From Rubellimicrobium roseum (GTDB lineage: Bacteria; Pseudomonadota; Alphaproteobacteria; Rhodobacterales; Rhodobacteraceae): a stretch of 64,000 nucleotides of DNA. Below are positions 1 to 9,002 of the stretch, piece after piece. The position numbers and the translations under genes were made by a program. The notes beneath the pieces are model-generated. The model saw only the letters and a program-made list of their open reading frames with translations. It searched no databases and was not told the origin of the DNA. Each line of letters opens with the position of its first letter. The first letter of the stretch is position 1. The stretch is taken from the NCBI RefSeq assembly GCF_006152145.1, contig NZ_VDFV01000002.1:186001-250000 (forward strand), in the 5' to 3' direction.

Positions 1-548
1 GTGAGGCCCGAGCGGAAGACCTCGCCGCCCTGGAACCATGAGACGAAGACTGTCTCCAGCGGCTCGGGGACGCCGAAGGGCTCGCCGTACATCTCCTCCT
101 GCTCCAGCTCGAAGTGGTCAGGGAGCCCGGCCGCGATGGGGTGGTTGCGCGAGGTGACCCAGAGGCGCTCGCGTTCGCCGGCCTCGCGCCAGGTGAGGTT
201 GCAGGGCGCGCCCATGAGGCGCTTGAAGATCTTGGCGAAGTGCCCCGAGTGCAGCACGAGGAGGCCCATGCCCGACCAGACCGCCTCGGCCACGCGCTCC
301 ACCACCTCGTCCGACACCTCCTTGTGGGCGGCGTGGCCCCACCAGAGGAGGACGTCCGTGTCCGCGAGGCGGGCGGCGGGAAGGCCGTGCTCGGGCTCTT
401 GCAGGGTGGCGGTGGTGGCCTCGATGGCCGGGTCCTGGTTCAGGGCATCGGCGATGGCCTGGTGCATCCCCTTGGGATAGACCCCGGCGACGATGCGGTT
501 CTTCTGCTCGTGGACGTTCTCGCCCCAGACGACGGTGCGGATGGCCAT
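1..548 (-). CDS. ThuA-like domain protein (3' end outside window)
   Basis: The minus-strand frame opens at an ATG at 548 with [15 protein letters not shown] and stays open to the window edge, so 182 residues are visible and the C-terminus is missing. The opening, the WWGHAAH segment, the [11 protein letters not shown] segment and the [13 protein letters not shown] segment match the ThuA (trehalose utilisation) class-I glutamine-amidotransferase-like fold. ThuA in rhizobia is tied to oxidation of trehalose or sucrose to keto sugars, but many homologues have no proven role. No thuB or sugar ABC transporter is visible here, so a trehalose role is only an inference from the family. Confidence 0.8.
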   Translation of the reverse strand, partial: MAIRTVVWGENVHEQKNRIVAGVYPKGMHQAIADALNQDPAIEATTATLQEPEHGLPAARLADTDVLLWWGHAAHKEVSDEVVERVAEAVWSGMGLLVLHSGHFAKIFKRLMGAPCNLTWREAGERERLWVTSRNHPIAAGLPDHFELEQEEMYGEPFGVPEPLETVFVSWFQGGEVFRSGL

Positions 549-610
549 GATGTCTCTCCCGGATGGGTCGGCGCGAACTTGCATGGGCGGGGACGATAGC
601 GCAACCGGGC

Positions 611-1378
611 TCAGAGTCCCGCGAGCCCGTCCCAGACAAGCTTGAGCCCCACCAGCGCCGTCAGCACGTAGGTCACGGGGTAGAAGACCTCGGCCCGCAT
701 CCGGCGGATGATCCAGGCGCCGACGAAGGTGAAGGCCACGGCGACGGGGGCGAGGAGCGCCGAGGCGCCGAGGTTCTGCGCGTCGAACTCGCCCAGCGCG
801 GCGTACGGAATGAGCTTGACGTAGTTGACGATGGTGAAGAAGGCGACGGAGGTGCCGGTGAGCGTGCGCGGGTCGAGGCCGAGGGGCAGCGTGTAGACCT
901 GGAAAGGTGGGCCGCCGGCATGGGCCACGAAGCTGGTGTAGCCGGCGAGGCTGCCCCAGAACGAGGCCGGCGCCGCGGCCTCCGGGCGGGGGACGGCAGG
1001 ACGGCGGTGCCAGAGCTGCCAGAGCCAGCGCGCGACGAAGGCAACGGCGACCGTGCCCACGATCAGGCGCACCACGGCGTCCGAAACCAGCGCCGCCGTG
1101 AGCCAGCCGATGCCGATCCCGGCGATGGCGCCGGGCAGCATGAGGGCCAGCGTGCGGCGGCTCCAGGTGCCCCACCAGGTCCAGGTGGCGACGATGTCGG
1201 TGAGACAAAGTATGGGCAGGAGGATCGCGGCCGCCTGCACGGGCGAGAGCACCAGCGCCAGCACGGGCACGGCCATGGTCCCTACGCCCGCGAGCCCGCC
1301 CTTGGCCAGGCCCACGATGGCGGCGGCCAGCGCCATCACCGCGAGCGCCAGGGGATCGTGGAACTCCGCCATGTCCAT
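611..1378 (-). CDS. TauE/SafE-family membrane permease
   Basis: This 255-residue protein is almost wholly hydrophobic, with about eight predicted membrane segments and the small-residue-rich [16 protein letters not shown] opening of the TauE/SafE (DUF81) family. Members export or import sulfite, sulfoacetate or other small anions across the inner membrane; the substrate cannot be read from the sequence. The start is taken at the ATG at 1378 (MDMAEFHD) because the upstream in-frame extension is arginine-rich and not membrane-like. It is in the same direction as the ThuA-like gene, 62 bases upstream of it, so they may be co-transcribed, but no functional link is obvious. Confidence 0.85.
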   Translation of the reverse strand: MDMAEFHDPLALAVMALAAAIVGLAKGGLAGVGTMAVPVLALVLSPVQAAAILLPILCLTDIVATWTWWGTWSRRTLALMLPGAIAGIGIGWLTAALVSDAVVRLIVGTVAVAFVARWLWQLWHRRPAVPRPEAAAPASFWGSLAGYTSFVAHAGGPPFQVYTLPLGLDPRTLTGTSVAFFTIVNYVKLIPYAALGEFDAQNLGASALLAPVAVAFTFVGAWIIRRMRAEVFYPVTYVLTALVGLKLVWDGLAGL

Positions 1379-1513
1379 AGGATGCCTGCCCTCGCCTGCC
1401 CGGCGACCCGTGTGCGCCTTTCGCGGCCGGGGGTCAACGAGGGGACGGCCCGTTTGCGGCGGAGGGCGCAATGGCCTAGATAGGGCGCGGCAGCCTTTGG
1501 GAGGAGATCAGCC

Positions 1514-2479
1514 ATGGCCAGCAAGCTCGAGCAACTCCGGTCCATGACCGTCGTCGTGGCCGATACCGGCGACCTCGAGGCGGTGCGCCGGCTTCAGCCG
1601 CAGGACTGCACGACGAACCCGTCGCTGGTGCTCAAGGCCATCCAGAACCCGGCCATGGAGGAGCACCTCGCCCGCGCCGTGGACACGGGCCGCGGGTCGG
1701 ACGGCGCCCTGGAGACCATCGCGCAGGAACTGACGGTGGGCCTGGGTGCGGAGCTGGCGAAGATCGTGCCGGGACGGGTCTCGACCGAGGTGGACGCGCG
1801 CCTGTCGTTCGACACCGAAGGCTCCGTCGCCAAGGCGCACGCGATCATCGAAGCCTACGACAAGCTGGGCGTGGGCCGCGACCGCATCCTCATCAAGCTT
1901 GCTTCCACCTGGGAGGGTATCCGCGCGGCCGAGCGGCTGGAGCGCGAGGGCATTCAGTGCAACCTGACGCTGCTGTTTTCCATGGCGCAGGCCAAAGCCT
2001 GCGCGGACGCGGGTGTGTTCCTGATTTCGCCCTTCGTAGGGCGGATCACCGACTGGTACGCCAAGAAGGAAGGCAAGACGTTCGGGCCGGACGAAGATCC
2101 CGGCGTGCTGTCGGTGCGGCGCATCTACGATCACTACAAGGCGCACGGGATCGAAACGGTCGTCATGGGCGCGTCCTTCCGCAACACCGGGCAGATCGAG
2201 GCCCTGGCGGGTTGCGACCGGCTGACCATCTCGCCGGACCTGATGACCAAGCTTTCGGAGGATCAAGGGGAGTTGCCGCGCCGGCTGTCGCCCGGTCAGG
2301 CGCAGGGCCAGGCCGAGCCGATCTCCGAGGAAAGCTTCCGCTGGGAGATGAACGAGGACGCCATGGCGACCGAGAAGCTCGCGGAGGGCATCCGCAACTT
2401 CCACGCCGACGCACTGAAGCTGGGCAAGATCATCCGCGAGCGGCTGGACCAAGGCAAGGTCGCACCCGCGGCGGAGTGA
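1514..2479 (+). CDS. tal: Transaldolase
   Basis: Transaldolase transfers a dihydroxyacetone unit between sedoheptulose-7-phosphate and glyceraldehyde-3-phosphate in the non-oxidative pentose phosphate pathway (cytosol). The 321-residue length and the whole-length pattern fit the TalA/TalB type rather than the short MipB type. The Schiff-base lysine is K128 in [12 protein letters not shown], and the conserved acid is D17 in VVADTGD; the TNPSLVLKA motif is also present. The start has a good ribosome site (GGAGGAG, 1500-1506). The gene stands alone between minus-strand genes and ends in an intrinsic terminator at 2511-2537. Confidence 0.97.
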   Translation: MASKLEQLRSMTVVVADTGDLEAVRRLQPQDCTTNPSLVLKAIQNPAMEEHLARAVDTGRGSDGALETIAQELTVGLGAELAKIVPGRVSTEVDARLSFDTEGSVAKAHAIIEAYDKLGVGRDRILIKLASTWEGIRAAERLEREGIQCNLTLLFSMAQAKACADAGVFLISPFVGRITDWYAKKEGKTFGPDEDPGVLSVRRIYDHYKAHGIETVVMGASFRNTGQIEALAGCDRLTISPDLMTKLSEDQGELPRRLSPGQAQGQAEPISEESFRWEMNEDAMATEKLAEGIRNFHADALKLGKIIRERLDQGKVAPAAE

Positions 2480-2510
2480 GGGCTCCGACGGGCCCGTATG
2501 AAGGATGACG

Positions 2511-2537
2511 GGGGCGGACCCAAGGGTCCGCCCCTTT
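2511..2537 (+). terminator. Intrinsic terminator of tal
   Basis: A perfect 11-base stem, GGGGCGGACCC (2511-2521) with GGGTCCGCCCC (2524-2534), is followed by TTT on the plus strand. It lies 32 bases after the tal stop codon. It also sits downstream of phoB on the other strand, but the T run favours the plus direction. Confidence 0.8.
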
Positions 2538-2586
2538 CGCGTTCGGACCTGCGGGACCTGCCGGGGTGACGCGGGGCAGCCGCCGC

Positions 2587-3282
2587 TCAGCCCAGCGCGT
2601 AGCCCGCACCGCGCACGGTGCGCAGCGGGTCGCCTCCGCCTTCGGCCATGAGCGCCTTGCGCAGGCGGCCCACATGGACGTCCACCGTGCGGGTGTCCAC
2701 GAAGATGTCGCGGCCCCAGACCCGATCGAGGAGCTGCTCGCGCGACCAGACGCGGCCGGGCTTCTCCATCAGCACCGCGAGGAGCCGGAACTCGGTGGGG
2801 CCTAGCTTGAGCACCTTGCCGTCGCGCGTCACCCGGTGCGTCTCGGAGTCGAGCGTGATGTCGGCGTATTCGAGCACCTGCCCCACCGTCGAGGGCCGCA
2901 CACGGCGGAGCTGGGCGCGCACGCGGGCCAGAAGCTCGGCCACGGCATAAGGCTTGGTCACGTAGTCGTCGGCCCCGATCTCCAGCCCCCGCACGCGGTC
3001 GACCTCCTCGGAGCGGGCCGACAGCATGATGACCGGAAGCGCCCGCGTCTCGGGGCGGGCGCGCAGGCGGCGACATATCTCGATGCCCGAAACGCCGGGC
3101 AGCATCCAGTCGAGGACGAGCACGTCGGGCGGGTCGTCGCGCAGGGCCGCGAGCCCTTCGTCGCCATCCGAGGCCTGGGTCACCCGGAAGCCTTCGGCCT
3201 CCAGGTTGTAGGCCAGCATCTCGCGCTGGGCGGGCTCGTCCTCCACGACCAGCACATGCGGCGCCAGCGAGGGTCGGCTCAC
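2587..3282 (-). CDS. phoB: Phosphate regulon response regulator PhoB
   Basis: PhoB is the DNA-binding half of the phosphate-starvation two-component system. The 231-residue protein has a receiver domain (about 8-120) with phospho-acceptor D58 in VLVLDWMLPG and conserved K110 in YVTKPY, then an OmpR-type winged helix (about 130-231) with the DTRTVDVHVGRLRKAL recognition region. Its ATG overlaps the phoU stop by four bases, so it is the last gene of the pst operon and should be induced by its own product through the Pho box near 8800. No phoR kinase gene is next to it. Confidence 0.95.
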   Translation of the reverse strand: MSRPSLAPHVLVVEDEPAQREMLAYNLEAEGFRVTQASDGDEGLAALRDDPPDVLVLDWMLPGVSGIEICRRLRARPETRALPVIMLSARSEEVDRVRGLEIGADDYVTKPYAVAELLARVRAQLRRVRPSTVGQVLEYADITLDSETHRVTRDGKVLKLGPTEFRLLAVLMEKPGRVWSREQLLDRVWGRDIFVDTRTVDVHVGRLRKALMAEGGGDPLRTVRGAGYALG

Positions 3283-4001
3283 GGTGTCCCCGCCTCCGGC
3301 GCCCCCATGAAGGCCGTGCGGTCACCCTTGGGCCGCTCGTCGTGGGGCTTCTCGCCCGTCACGACGTAGACGACCTGCTCGGCCATGTTGGTCACGAGGT
3401 CGCCCATGCGCTCCAGGTTCTTGGCGATGAAGTGGAGGTGCATGGAGGCGGTGATGGTGCGCGGGTCCTCGAGCATGAAGGTCAGGATCTCGCGGAAGAG
3501 CGCGTTGTACATCTGGTCCACGCTCTCGTCGCGGGCCAGCACCTCGCGCGCGAGGCCCGCGTCGCGGCGCACGAAGGCGTCGAGCGTGTCGCGCAGCATG
3601 CCCTGCACCTCGCGCGCCATGCGGCGGAGCGAGGCGTCCGCGCCCTCGATGCCGCGCGCCTCGGCCAGGACGCCCACGCGCTTGGCGATGTTCTTGGCGT
3701 AGTCGCCGATGCGTTCGAGCGCGGCGGCGAGACGCAGGACCGACAGCAGGATGCGCAGATCCGCGGCCATGGGCGCGCGCAGCGCGATGGTGCGGGCGAC
3801 CTCCTCGTTGATGTGCTCCTCGAGCCCGTCGATGGCCTTGTCGCCGGCGCGGACGCGGTCGGCGGCCTCGGTGTCGCGGGCGGCCAGCGCGTCGGCGCCG
3901 TGGAGGATCGCGTCCTCGACGAGGCCCCCCATCTTGAGGATGGCGGCCTGGATCGCCTCGAGGTCGCGGTCGTAGGACTTGAGGATGTGCTGCTCGTTCA
4001 T
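3279..4001 (-). CDS. phoU: Phosphate transport regulator PhoU
   Basis: PhoU links the Pst transporter to the PhoR kinase and keeps the Pho regulon off when phosphate is plentiful. The 240-residue protein is all-helical and shows two PhoU repeats; each has the typical E/D-x-x-x-D metal-site helices (for example DRVRAGDKAIDGLEEHI and LRLAAALERIGDYAKNIA, echoed by MHLHFIAKNLERMGDLVTNMAE). It lies 11 bases after pstB and overlaps phoB by four bases, the usual order in alphaproteobacteria. Confidence 0.96.
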   Translation of the reverse strand: MNEQHILKSYDRDLEAIQAAILKMGGLVEDAILHGADALAARDTEAADRVRAGDKAIDGLEEHINEEVARTIALRAPMAADLRILLSVLRLAAALERIGDYAKNIAKRVGVLAEARGIEGADASLRRMAREVQGMLRDTLDAFVRRDAGLAREVLARDESVDQMYNALFREILTFMLEDPRTITASMHLHFIAKNLERMGDLVTNMAEQVVYVVTGEKPHDERPKGDRTAFMGAPEAGTP

Positions 4002-4012
4002 GGGGCGCCTTC

Positions 4013-4810
4013 TCAGCCGATCCGGCCGGAGATGTAGGATTCAGTCCGCGGGTCGCTCGGGTTGGTGAAGATCTGCCCGGTTTCGCCGTACTCCACGAGG
4101 TTGCCCAGGTGGAAGAAGGCGGTGCGCTGGCTCACGCGGGCGGCCTGCTGCATGGAGTGGGTGACGATCACCACCGAGTAGTTCTGCTTGAGCTCGTCGA
4201 TGAGCTCCTCGACCTGCGCGGTGGCGATGGGGTCGAGCGCCGAGCAGGGCTCGTCCATCAGCAGGACCTCGGGCTCGGTCGCGATGGCGCGGGCGATGCA
4301 GAGGCGCTGCTGCTGGCCCCCCGAGAGGCCGGTGCCGGGCGACTGGAGCCGGTCCTTGGCCTCGGTCCAGAGCGCGGCGCGGCGCAGAGCCTTTTCGACG
4401 ATCTCGTCCAGTTCGGCCCGGTTCTTGGCCAAGCCGTGGATCTTGGGCCCGTAGGCCACGTTGTCGTAGATCGACTTGGGGAAGGGATTGGGCTTCTGGA
4501 ACACCATGCCGACCTTGGCGCGCAACTGCACCGGGTCGACGCGGCGGTCGTAGATGTCCTGGCCATCGAGCGCGATGGTGCCGGTGACCCGCGCGGCAGG
4601 GATGGTGTCGTTCATCCGGTTGAGGCAGCGCAGGAAGGTGGACTTGCCGCAGCCCGAGGGGCCGATGAAGGCCGTCACCAGCCGGTCGCCGATGTCCACG
4701 GACACGTCCTTGAGCGCGTGCGCCGCGCCGTAGTGGACATTCACGCCCTGGGCCCTGATCTTCACTCCGTCCACGGCCGCGGCCCTTTCGAACAGTCGCA
4801 TGTCATTCAT
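4013..4810 (-). CDS. pstB: Phosphate ABC transporter ATPase PstB
   Basis: PstB powers high-affinity phosphate uptake through PstA-PstC. Visible motifs are Walker [10 protein letters not shown], the signature LSGGQQQRL, Walker [13 protein letters not shown] and the switch histidine in [10 protein letters not shown]. The C-terminus ([16 protein letters not shown]) is the standard PstB ending. The ATG at 4810 (MNDMRLFE) gives 265 residues; the longer upstream reading is arginine/proline-rich and overlaps pstA, so it is rejected. A second ATG three codons in is an alternative start. Confidence 0.97.
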   Translation of the reverse strand: MNDMRLFERAAAVDGVKIRAQGVNVHYGAAHALKDVSVDIGDRLVTAFIGPSGCGKSTFLRCLNRMNDTIPAARVTGTIALDGQDIYDRRVDPVQLRAKVGMVFQKPNPFPKSIYDNVAYGPKIHGLAKNRAELDEIVEKALRRAALWTEAKDRLQSPGTGLSGGQQQRLCIARAIATEPEVLLMDEPCSALDPIATAQVEELIDELKQNYSVVIVTHSMQQAARVSQRTAFFHLGNLVEYGETGQIFTNPSDPRTESYISGRIG

Positions 4811-4821
4811 GATGTAGCTCC

Positions 4822-6180
4822 TTACCAGCGGCGTTCGAAGCGGCGACGCACCAGAACGGCCGCGAGGTTCATGAGGAGAAGGAAGACGAGAAGGACGATG
4901 ATTCCGCCCCAGGCCCGCTCGTAGAAGGCGGGGTCGGCGCGCTTGGCCCATTCGTAGATCTGCGCGGGCATGGCCGAGTTCGGGGAGGTGAAGCCCTCGA
5001 CCACGCCGCCGGGGTAGTTGGAGGCCACGAAGCCGACCATCCCGATCAGCAGGAGCGGCGCCGTCTCCCCCAGGGCGTGGGCCATGCCGATAATGGTGCC
5101 GGTCATGATGCCCGGCACCGCGAGCGGCAGGACGTGGTGAAACACCGCCTGCATCTTCGAGGCCCCCACGCCCAGCGCGGCGTCGCGGATCGAGGGCGGC
5201 ACCGCCTTGAGCGAGGCGCGGGTGGCGATGATGATGGTGGGCAGCGTGAGCAGCGTGAGGACGAGGCCCCCCACCAGCGGCGCGGACTGCGGCAGATGCG
5301 CGAACTGGATGAAGACGGCGAGGCCCAGGATCCCGTAGACGATGGAGGGCACGGCCGCGAGGTTGGCGATGTTGACCTCGATGAGGTCGGTGAGGCGGTT
5401 CTTGGGGGCGAACTCCTCAAGGTAGATCGAGGCCGCGACGCCCAGGGGCAGCGACAGTCCCAGAACCACCAGCATCATGTAGAAGGAGCCGATCATGGCG
5501 ACGCCGATCCCGGCCTCCTCGGGCCGCTTCTCGGAGGCGTCGGCACCGGTGATGAAGTCGAGGTTGAGGCCGCGGGAAACGAAGCCCGCGTCGCGGAGCT
5601 GGTCCACGACGTCGAGATGCACGGGGCTGAGGTTCCGGTCGTCGGCCAGGCTCTCGCGCGTGACGCGGCCCTTGACGTAGCCGTCCACCCGCGAGGCGGC
5701 GAGGAGGTCGAAGGTCACCGTCTGCCCGACCAAGGACGGGTCGGCGAGGACCGCCTCTCGGAGCTGGGCGGCAGCGCCGGAGGAGAGGATGTCGGTGAGG
5801 TCGCCGGCGTCGAGTTCGGTCTGCACGCCCGCATCCGCGACGACGCGGGCGAGCGAGGCCTCGATCAGGTCGTTGTAGCCGAAGGTCGAAACCTCGCCGA
5901 TCACGGCCGGATCGCGGGTCCCTTCGGGGTCGAGCTCGGATTCGAGAAGCTCGATGGGAAGCGTGACCTGGGTCTGCGTGAAGGCGCCCATGCCGTTCCA
6001 CAGGATGGAGCCCAGGAGCAGCACCAGGAAGATCAGGCCGACGAGCAGCGCGCCGAGCCCATAGGCGCGGAAGCGGGCCTCGGCCCGGTTGCGGGCGCGG
6101 GTGCGGGCGTCGGTCTCGAGGATCGAGCGGCTCGGGCTGGGAGTGACGGGGATGGCCCCGGCGGCGGGGAGGTCGGTCAT
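4822..6180 (-). CDS. pstA: Phosphate ABC transporter permease PstA
   Basis: PstA is one of the two inner-membrane channel subunits of the Pst transporter. At 452 residues it is longer than the roughly 290-residue E. coli protein, because a large soluble segment (about residues 75-220) lies between the first membrane helix and the permease core; this extended form is typical of alphaproteobacteria. The core carries the binding-protein-dependent permease loop [22 protein letters not shown]. The ATG at 6180 overlaps the pstC stop by four bases, implying translational coupling. Confidence 0.94.
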   Translation of the reverse strand: MTDLPAAGAIPVTPSPSRSILETDARTRARNRAEARFRAYGLGALLVGLIFLVLLLGSILWNGMGAFTQTQVTLPIELLESELDPEGTRDPAVIGEVSTFGYNDLIEASLARVVADAGVQTELDAGDLTDILSSGAAAQLREAVLADPSLVGQTVTFDLLAASRVDGYVKGRVTRESLADDRNLSPVHLDVVDQLRDAGFVSRGLNLDFITGADASEKRPEEAGIGVAMIGSFYMMLVVLGLSLPLGVAASIYLEEFAPKNRLTDLIEVNIANLAAVPSIVYGILGLAVFIQFAHLPQSAPLVGGLVLTLLTLPTIIIATRASLKAVPPSIRDAALGVGASKMQAVFHHVLPLAVPGIMTGTIIGMAHALGETAPLLLIGMVGFVASNYPGGVVEGFTSPNSAMPAQIYEWAKRADPAFYERAWGGIIVLLVFLLLMNLAAVLVRRRFERRW

Positions 6181-7601
6181 TCGTACTGCTCCCGGTAGCG
6201 GCGCACGATCCAGAGCGCGAGGATGTTCAGGCAAAGCGTGACCACGAAGAGGGTCATGCCGAGGGAGAAGGCCACCAGCGCCTCGGGCGAAGTGAAGTCC
6301 TGGTCGCCGGTGAGCTGGCTCACGATCTTGGCGGTGATCGTGGTCATCGCCTCGAAGGGGTTGAGCGAGAGCCGCGCCGCGGCGCCGGCGCCCAGCACCA
6401 CGATCATGGTCTCGCCGATCGCGCGCGAGGCGGCGAGGAGCACGGCTCCCGCGATGCCCGGCAGCGCCGCGGGCAGGACGACCTGGCGGATCGTCTCGCT
6501 GGGCGTCGCGCCCAGGCCCAGCGAGCCGTCGCGCATGGCCTGCGGCACAGCGTTGATGATGTCGTCCGACAGCGAGGAGACGAAGGGGATGAGCATGATG
6601 CCCATCACGAGGCCTGCGGTGATGACGGCCGTGCCGCCCTGCATCCAGCCCAGGCCTCCGTCACCGAAGACGACGAGGAGCGCAGGTCCTACCGTCAGCA
6701 GCGCGAAGAGGCCGTAGACGATGGAGGGGATGCCGGCCAGGACCTCGAGCATGGGCTTGGCCCAGGCACGCACGCGCTTGCTGGCGTATTCCGACAGGTA
6801 GACGGCCGAAAGGAGGCCCAGCGGCACCGCCACGAGCAACGCGATGGCCGAGATATAAAGAGTGCCCCAGACGAGCGGCAGGATGCCCAGCTCGGATCCG
6901 CCCCCGAAGGACGGGCTCCAGGTCGCGCCGAAGAAGAAGTCGGAGGCGGGATAGACCTGGAAGAAGCGGATCGTGTTGGAGATGAGGGCCAGCACGATGC
7001 CCACGGTGGTCGCGATGGCGACCAGGGCGGCGGCGATCAGGAGGCCCTGGATGGCGGTCTCGACCTCGTTGCGGGCCCGCAGGCCGGGCGTGATGCGGCG
7101 GAGCGACCAGGCGGCCGCTCCCAGGGCGATGGCCAGCACGAGAACCGTGAGCGCCCAGCCCGAACGCGCGCTCAGCACGTCGTAGCGCGCCGCGGCGGCC
7201 AGGGTGGCATCCGACACGTCCTGGCCCACGGCGACGCCGACCTCGGCCAGGCGGTCCCGCAGGCCCTCGGCCTGCACGGAGCTCACATCCTCGCCCAGCC
7301 GCACGAGCCCATCGGCCACGCGGCGCACGTCGCTCATGAGGAGGGAGATCTCGCCCTCCTGCCCCGCCATCAGTGGCGCGACCATGCGGTCGAGCACGAA
7401 GGGCGCGAGGGCGGTCCAGAGCGCCAGCATGATGAGCGAGGGAATAAGCACGGCCATGGCCACGTTCCAGCCATAGGCGCCGGGCAGCGAGTGCATCGCC
7501 CGTAGGTTGCCGCCTGCGCCGGCGAGCGCACGCCGGCGCCCCAGGGCATAGCCCAGGGCGGCGATGAGGAGGACGAGGAGGAAAAGCCAGCCAAGAGGCA
7601 T
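6177..7601 (-). CDS. pstC: Phosphate ABC transporter permease PstC
   Basis: PstC is the partner permease of PstA. The 474-residue protein has N-terminal helices, a soluble insert (about 75-140) and a C-terminal permease core with the EAA-type loop DGSLGLGATPSETIRQVVLP. Like PstA here it is much longer than the enterobacterial form. The start is uncertain by three codons: an ATG at 7601 (MPLGW) is used, while an in-frame GTG at 7610 would add M-I-P. It lies 69 bases after pstS, with a terminator-like stem in between that should lower its expression relative to pstS. Confidence 0.93.
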   Translation of the reverse strand: MPLGWLFLLVLLIAALGYALGRRRALAGAGGNLRAMHSLPGAYGWNVAMAVLIPSLIMLALWTALAPFVLDRMVAPLMAGQEGEISLLMSDVRRVADGLVRLGEDVSSVQAEGLRDRLAEVGVAVGQDVSDATLAAAARYDVLSARSGWALTVLVLAIALGAAAWSLRRITPGLRARNEVETAIQGLLIAAALVAIATTVGIVLALISNTIRFFQVYPASDFFFGATWSPSFGGGSELGILPLVWGTLYISAIALLVAVPLGLLSAVYLSEYASKRVRAWAKPMLEVLAGIPSIVYGLFALLTVGPALLVVFGDGGLGWMQGGTAVITAGLVMGIMLIPFVSSLSDDIINAVPQAMRDGSLGLGATPSETIRQVVLPAALPGIAGAVLLAASRAIGETMIVVLGAGAAARLSLNPFEAMTTITAKIVSQLTGDQDFTSPEALVAFSLGMTLFVVTLCLNILALWIVRRYREQYE

Positions 7602-7619
7602 AGGGATCACTCGAATGGG

Positions 7620-7656
7620 AAAAGGGGCCGGCGTGCCGCAACGGCGCGCCGGCCCC
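7620..7656 (-). terminator. Terminator-like stem between pstS and pstC
   Basis: GGGGCCGGCG (7624-7633) pairs with CGCCGGCCCC (7647-7656), and four more inner pairs close a GCAAC loop, giving a 14-pair stem with one wobble. Read on the minus strand it is followed by TTTT (7620-7623). It probably ends part of the pstS transcripts or protects their 3' ends, so the binding protein is made in excess over the membrane subunits. Confidence 0.65.
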
Positions 7657-7670
7657 GGGAGAGCGTCAGA

Positions 7671-8708
7671 TCACTCGGCCGGGGCGGCCATCGCGGTCTC
7701 GTCGGCAACCGTCTGCTGAACGGACGCCAGTTCGGGGTCGGAGACGAGGCCGTACTCGGCCAGCGGGCCGTCCGGACCGGCGAGATCGTCGGAGACGAAG
7801 AACTCGACGTATTCCTTGAGGCCAGGGATCACGCCGATATGGGCCTTCTTGACGTAGAAGAAGAGCGGGCGCGAAACCGGGTACTCGCCGGTGGCGATGG
7901 ACTCGGTGGACGGGGTCACGTCCGACATTGTCGCGACCTGCAGCCTGTCGGTGTTGTTCTCGTAGAAGGCCAGGCCGAACACGCCGATGCCGGTCGGGTT
8001 GGCTTCGAGTCGGGCGAGCGTCTCGTTGTAGTCGCCGTCGATGTCGTTCGACACGCCGTCGGTGCGCAGCGCGAGGCAGGCGTCCTCGGCCGCGTCCTCG
8101 TCCATGCCGGAGGCGACGAAGGCTTCCAGGGCGCCGGTGGCCTCGCAGCCCGCGGCCATGACCCGCTCCTCGAACACCTCACGGGTGCCGTGCTTGGTGC
8201 CGGGGATGAAAGCAAGGATCTCCTGGTCCGGCAGGGCCGGGTCGATCTGCGACCAGTTGGTGTAGGGGTTGGCCACGACCTGGCCGTCCTGCACGACCTG
8301 GGCGGCCAGGGCGTTGAACCAGTGCTCGGGCGTGAAGGCGAAGGCGGGACCGTCCTTCTGGGACGCGAAGACGATCCCGTCATAGCCGATGCGGACCTCG
8401 ATGATGTCGGTCACGCCGTTGGCCTGGCATGTCTCGAACTCGCCCGCACGCATCGCGCGCGAGGCGTTGGCAATGTCGATCTGGTTTTCGCCCACGCCCT
8501 CGCAGAAGCGCGCGAGGCCGGCGCCCGAGCCGCCGCCCTCGACGACCGGGGTCGGGAAGTCGAAGTTTTCGCCAAAGGCCTCGGCCACGATGGTGGCATA
8601 GGGCAGGACGGTCGAGGACCCAGCGACCTGGACGTTGTCGCGCGCGAGCGCCGGCGTCGCCGCGAGGACGAGCGCGAGGGCCGTGGCCGGGTGTTTCACG
8701 TGAAACAT
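7671..8708 (-). CDS. pstS: Phosphate-binding periplasmic protein PstS
   Basis: PstS captures phosphate in the periplasm and hands it to PstC-PstA. The 345-residue protein begins with a signal peptide (MFHVKHPATALALVL to ATPALA), followed by the PBP-like start NVQVAGSSTVLPYA and the phosphate-site segments EGGGSGAG and SRAMRAGE. It is first in a pstS-pstC-pstA-pstB-phoU-phoB operon and should be PhoB-induced through the box at 8794-8826. Unusually, its first codons (M-F-H-V-K-H) are also a perfect parS palindrome, so the N-terminal sequence is partly dictated by that DNA site. Confidence 0.95.
   Translation of the reverse strand: MFHVKHPATALALVLAATPALARDNVQVAGSSTVLPYATIVAEAFGENFDFPTPVVEGGGSGAGLARFCEGVGENQIDIANASRAMRAGEFETCQANGVTDIIEVRIGYDGIVFASQKDGPAFAFTPEHWFNALAAQVVQDGQVVANPYTNWSQIDPALPDQEILAFIPGTKHGTREVFEERVMAAGCEATGALEAFVASGMDEDAAEDACLALRTDGVSNDIDGDYNETLARLEANPTGIGVFGLAFYENNTDRLQVATMSDVTPSTESIATGEYPVSRPLFFYVKKAHIGVIPGLKEYVEFFVSDDLAGPDGPLAEYGLVSDPELASVQQTVADETAMAAPAE
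8692..8707. other. parS-type ParB-binding palindrome
   Basis: TGTTTCACGTGAAACA is a perfect 16-base palindrome identical to the widely conserved chromosomal parS sequence bound by ParB. It lies inside the first codons of pstS. In many bacteria such sites cluster near the replication origin. Binding by the ParB of this organism is inferred, not seen. Confidence 0.75.
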
Positions 8709-8793
8709 GGGGGAAGCTCCTGTTTGTCCCTTGTGGGCCGGAGAGGCAGGTCGCCGGCCCTTGGGAGCACTCCCTAAGGCCGCACAGCGATGC

Positions 8794-8826
8794 TCATGTA
8801 ACAGCCATGTAATAGTTTCATGACAA
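8794..8826 (-). promoter_or_regulatory. Triple Pho box upstream of pstS
   Basis: Read on the minus strand, three 11-base units follow each other without gaps: TTGTCATGAAA, CTATTACATGG and CTGTTACATGA. Their seven-base cores resemble the PhoB half-site CTGTCAT/C and have its 11-base period. The block lies 86 bases upstream of the pstS start, a suitable place for PhoB activation of the operon. Confidence 0.75.
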
Positions 8827-9002
8827 ATGACGCTCCGAGCCGCCGATGGAGCGACACTGACCCTAGGTCATCTGCGCTCTCCGGAAGTGAGAGGCCGAGC
8901 GTCCGATCTGATTCTCGGGAGACGGCTCGGTCGGGCTCGGCCATCTCCGGCAAGCCGACTCGGGCTTGCGGCCCGAGCAAGGTGCCGGGACCGAAGGCTC
9001 CG
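8827..9002. other. Intergenic tail between pst promoter and the oxidoreductase gene
   Basis: No convincing gene is present here. A seven-pair hairpin, CTCGGGC-TTGCG-GCCCGAG (8959-8977), lies 26 bases beyond the end of the minus-strand oxidoreductase gene; it has no T run, so it is at most a weak terminator. Confidence 0.4.
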
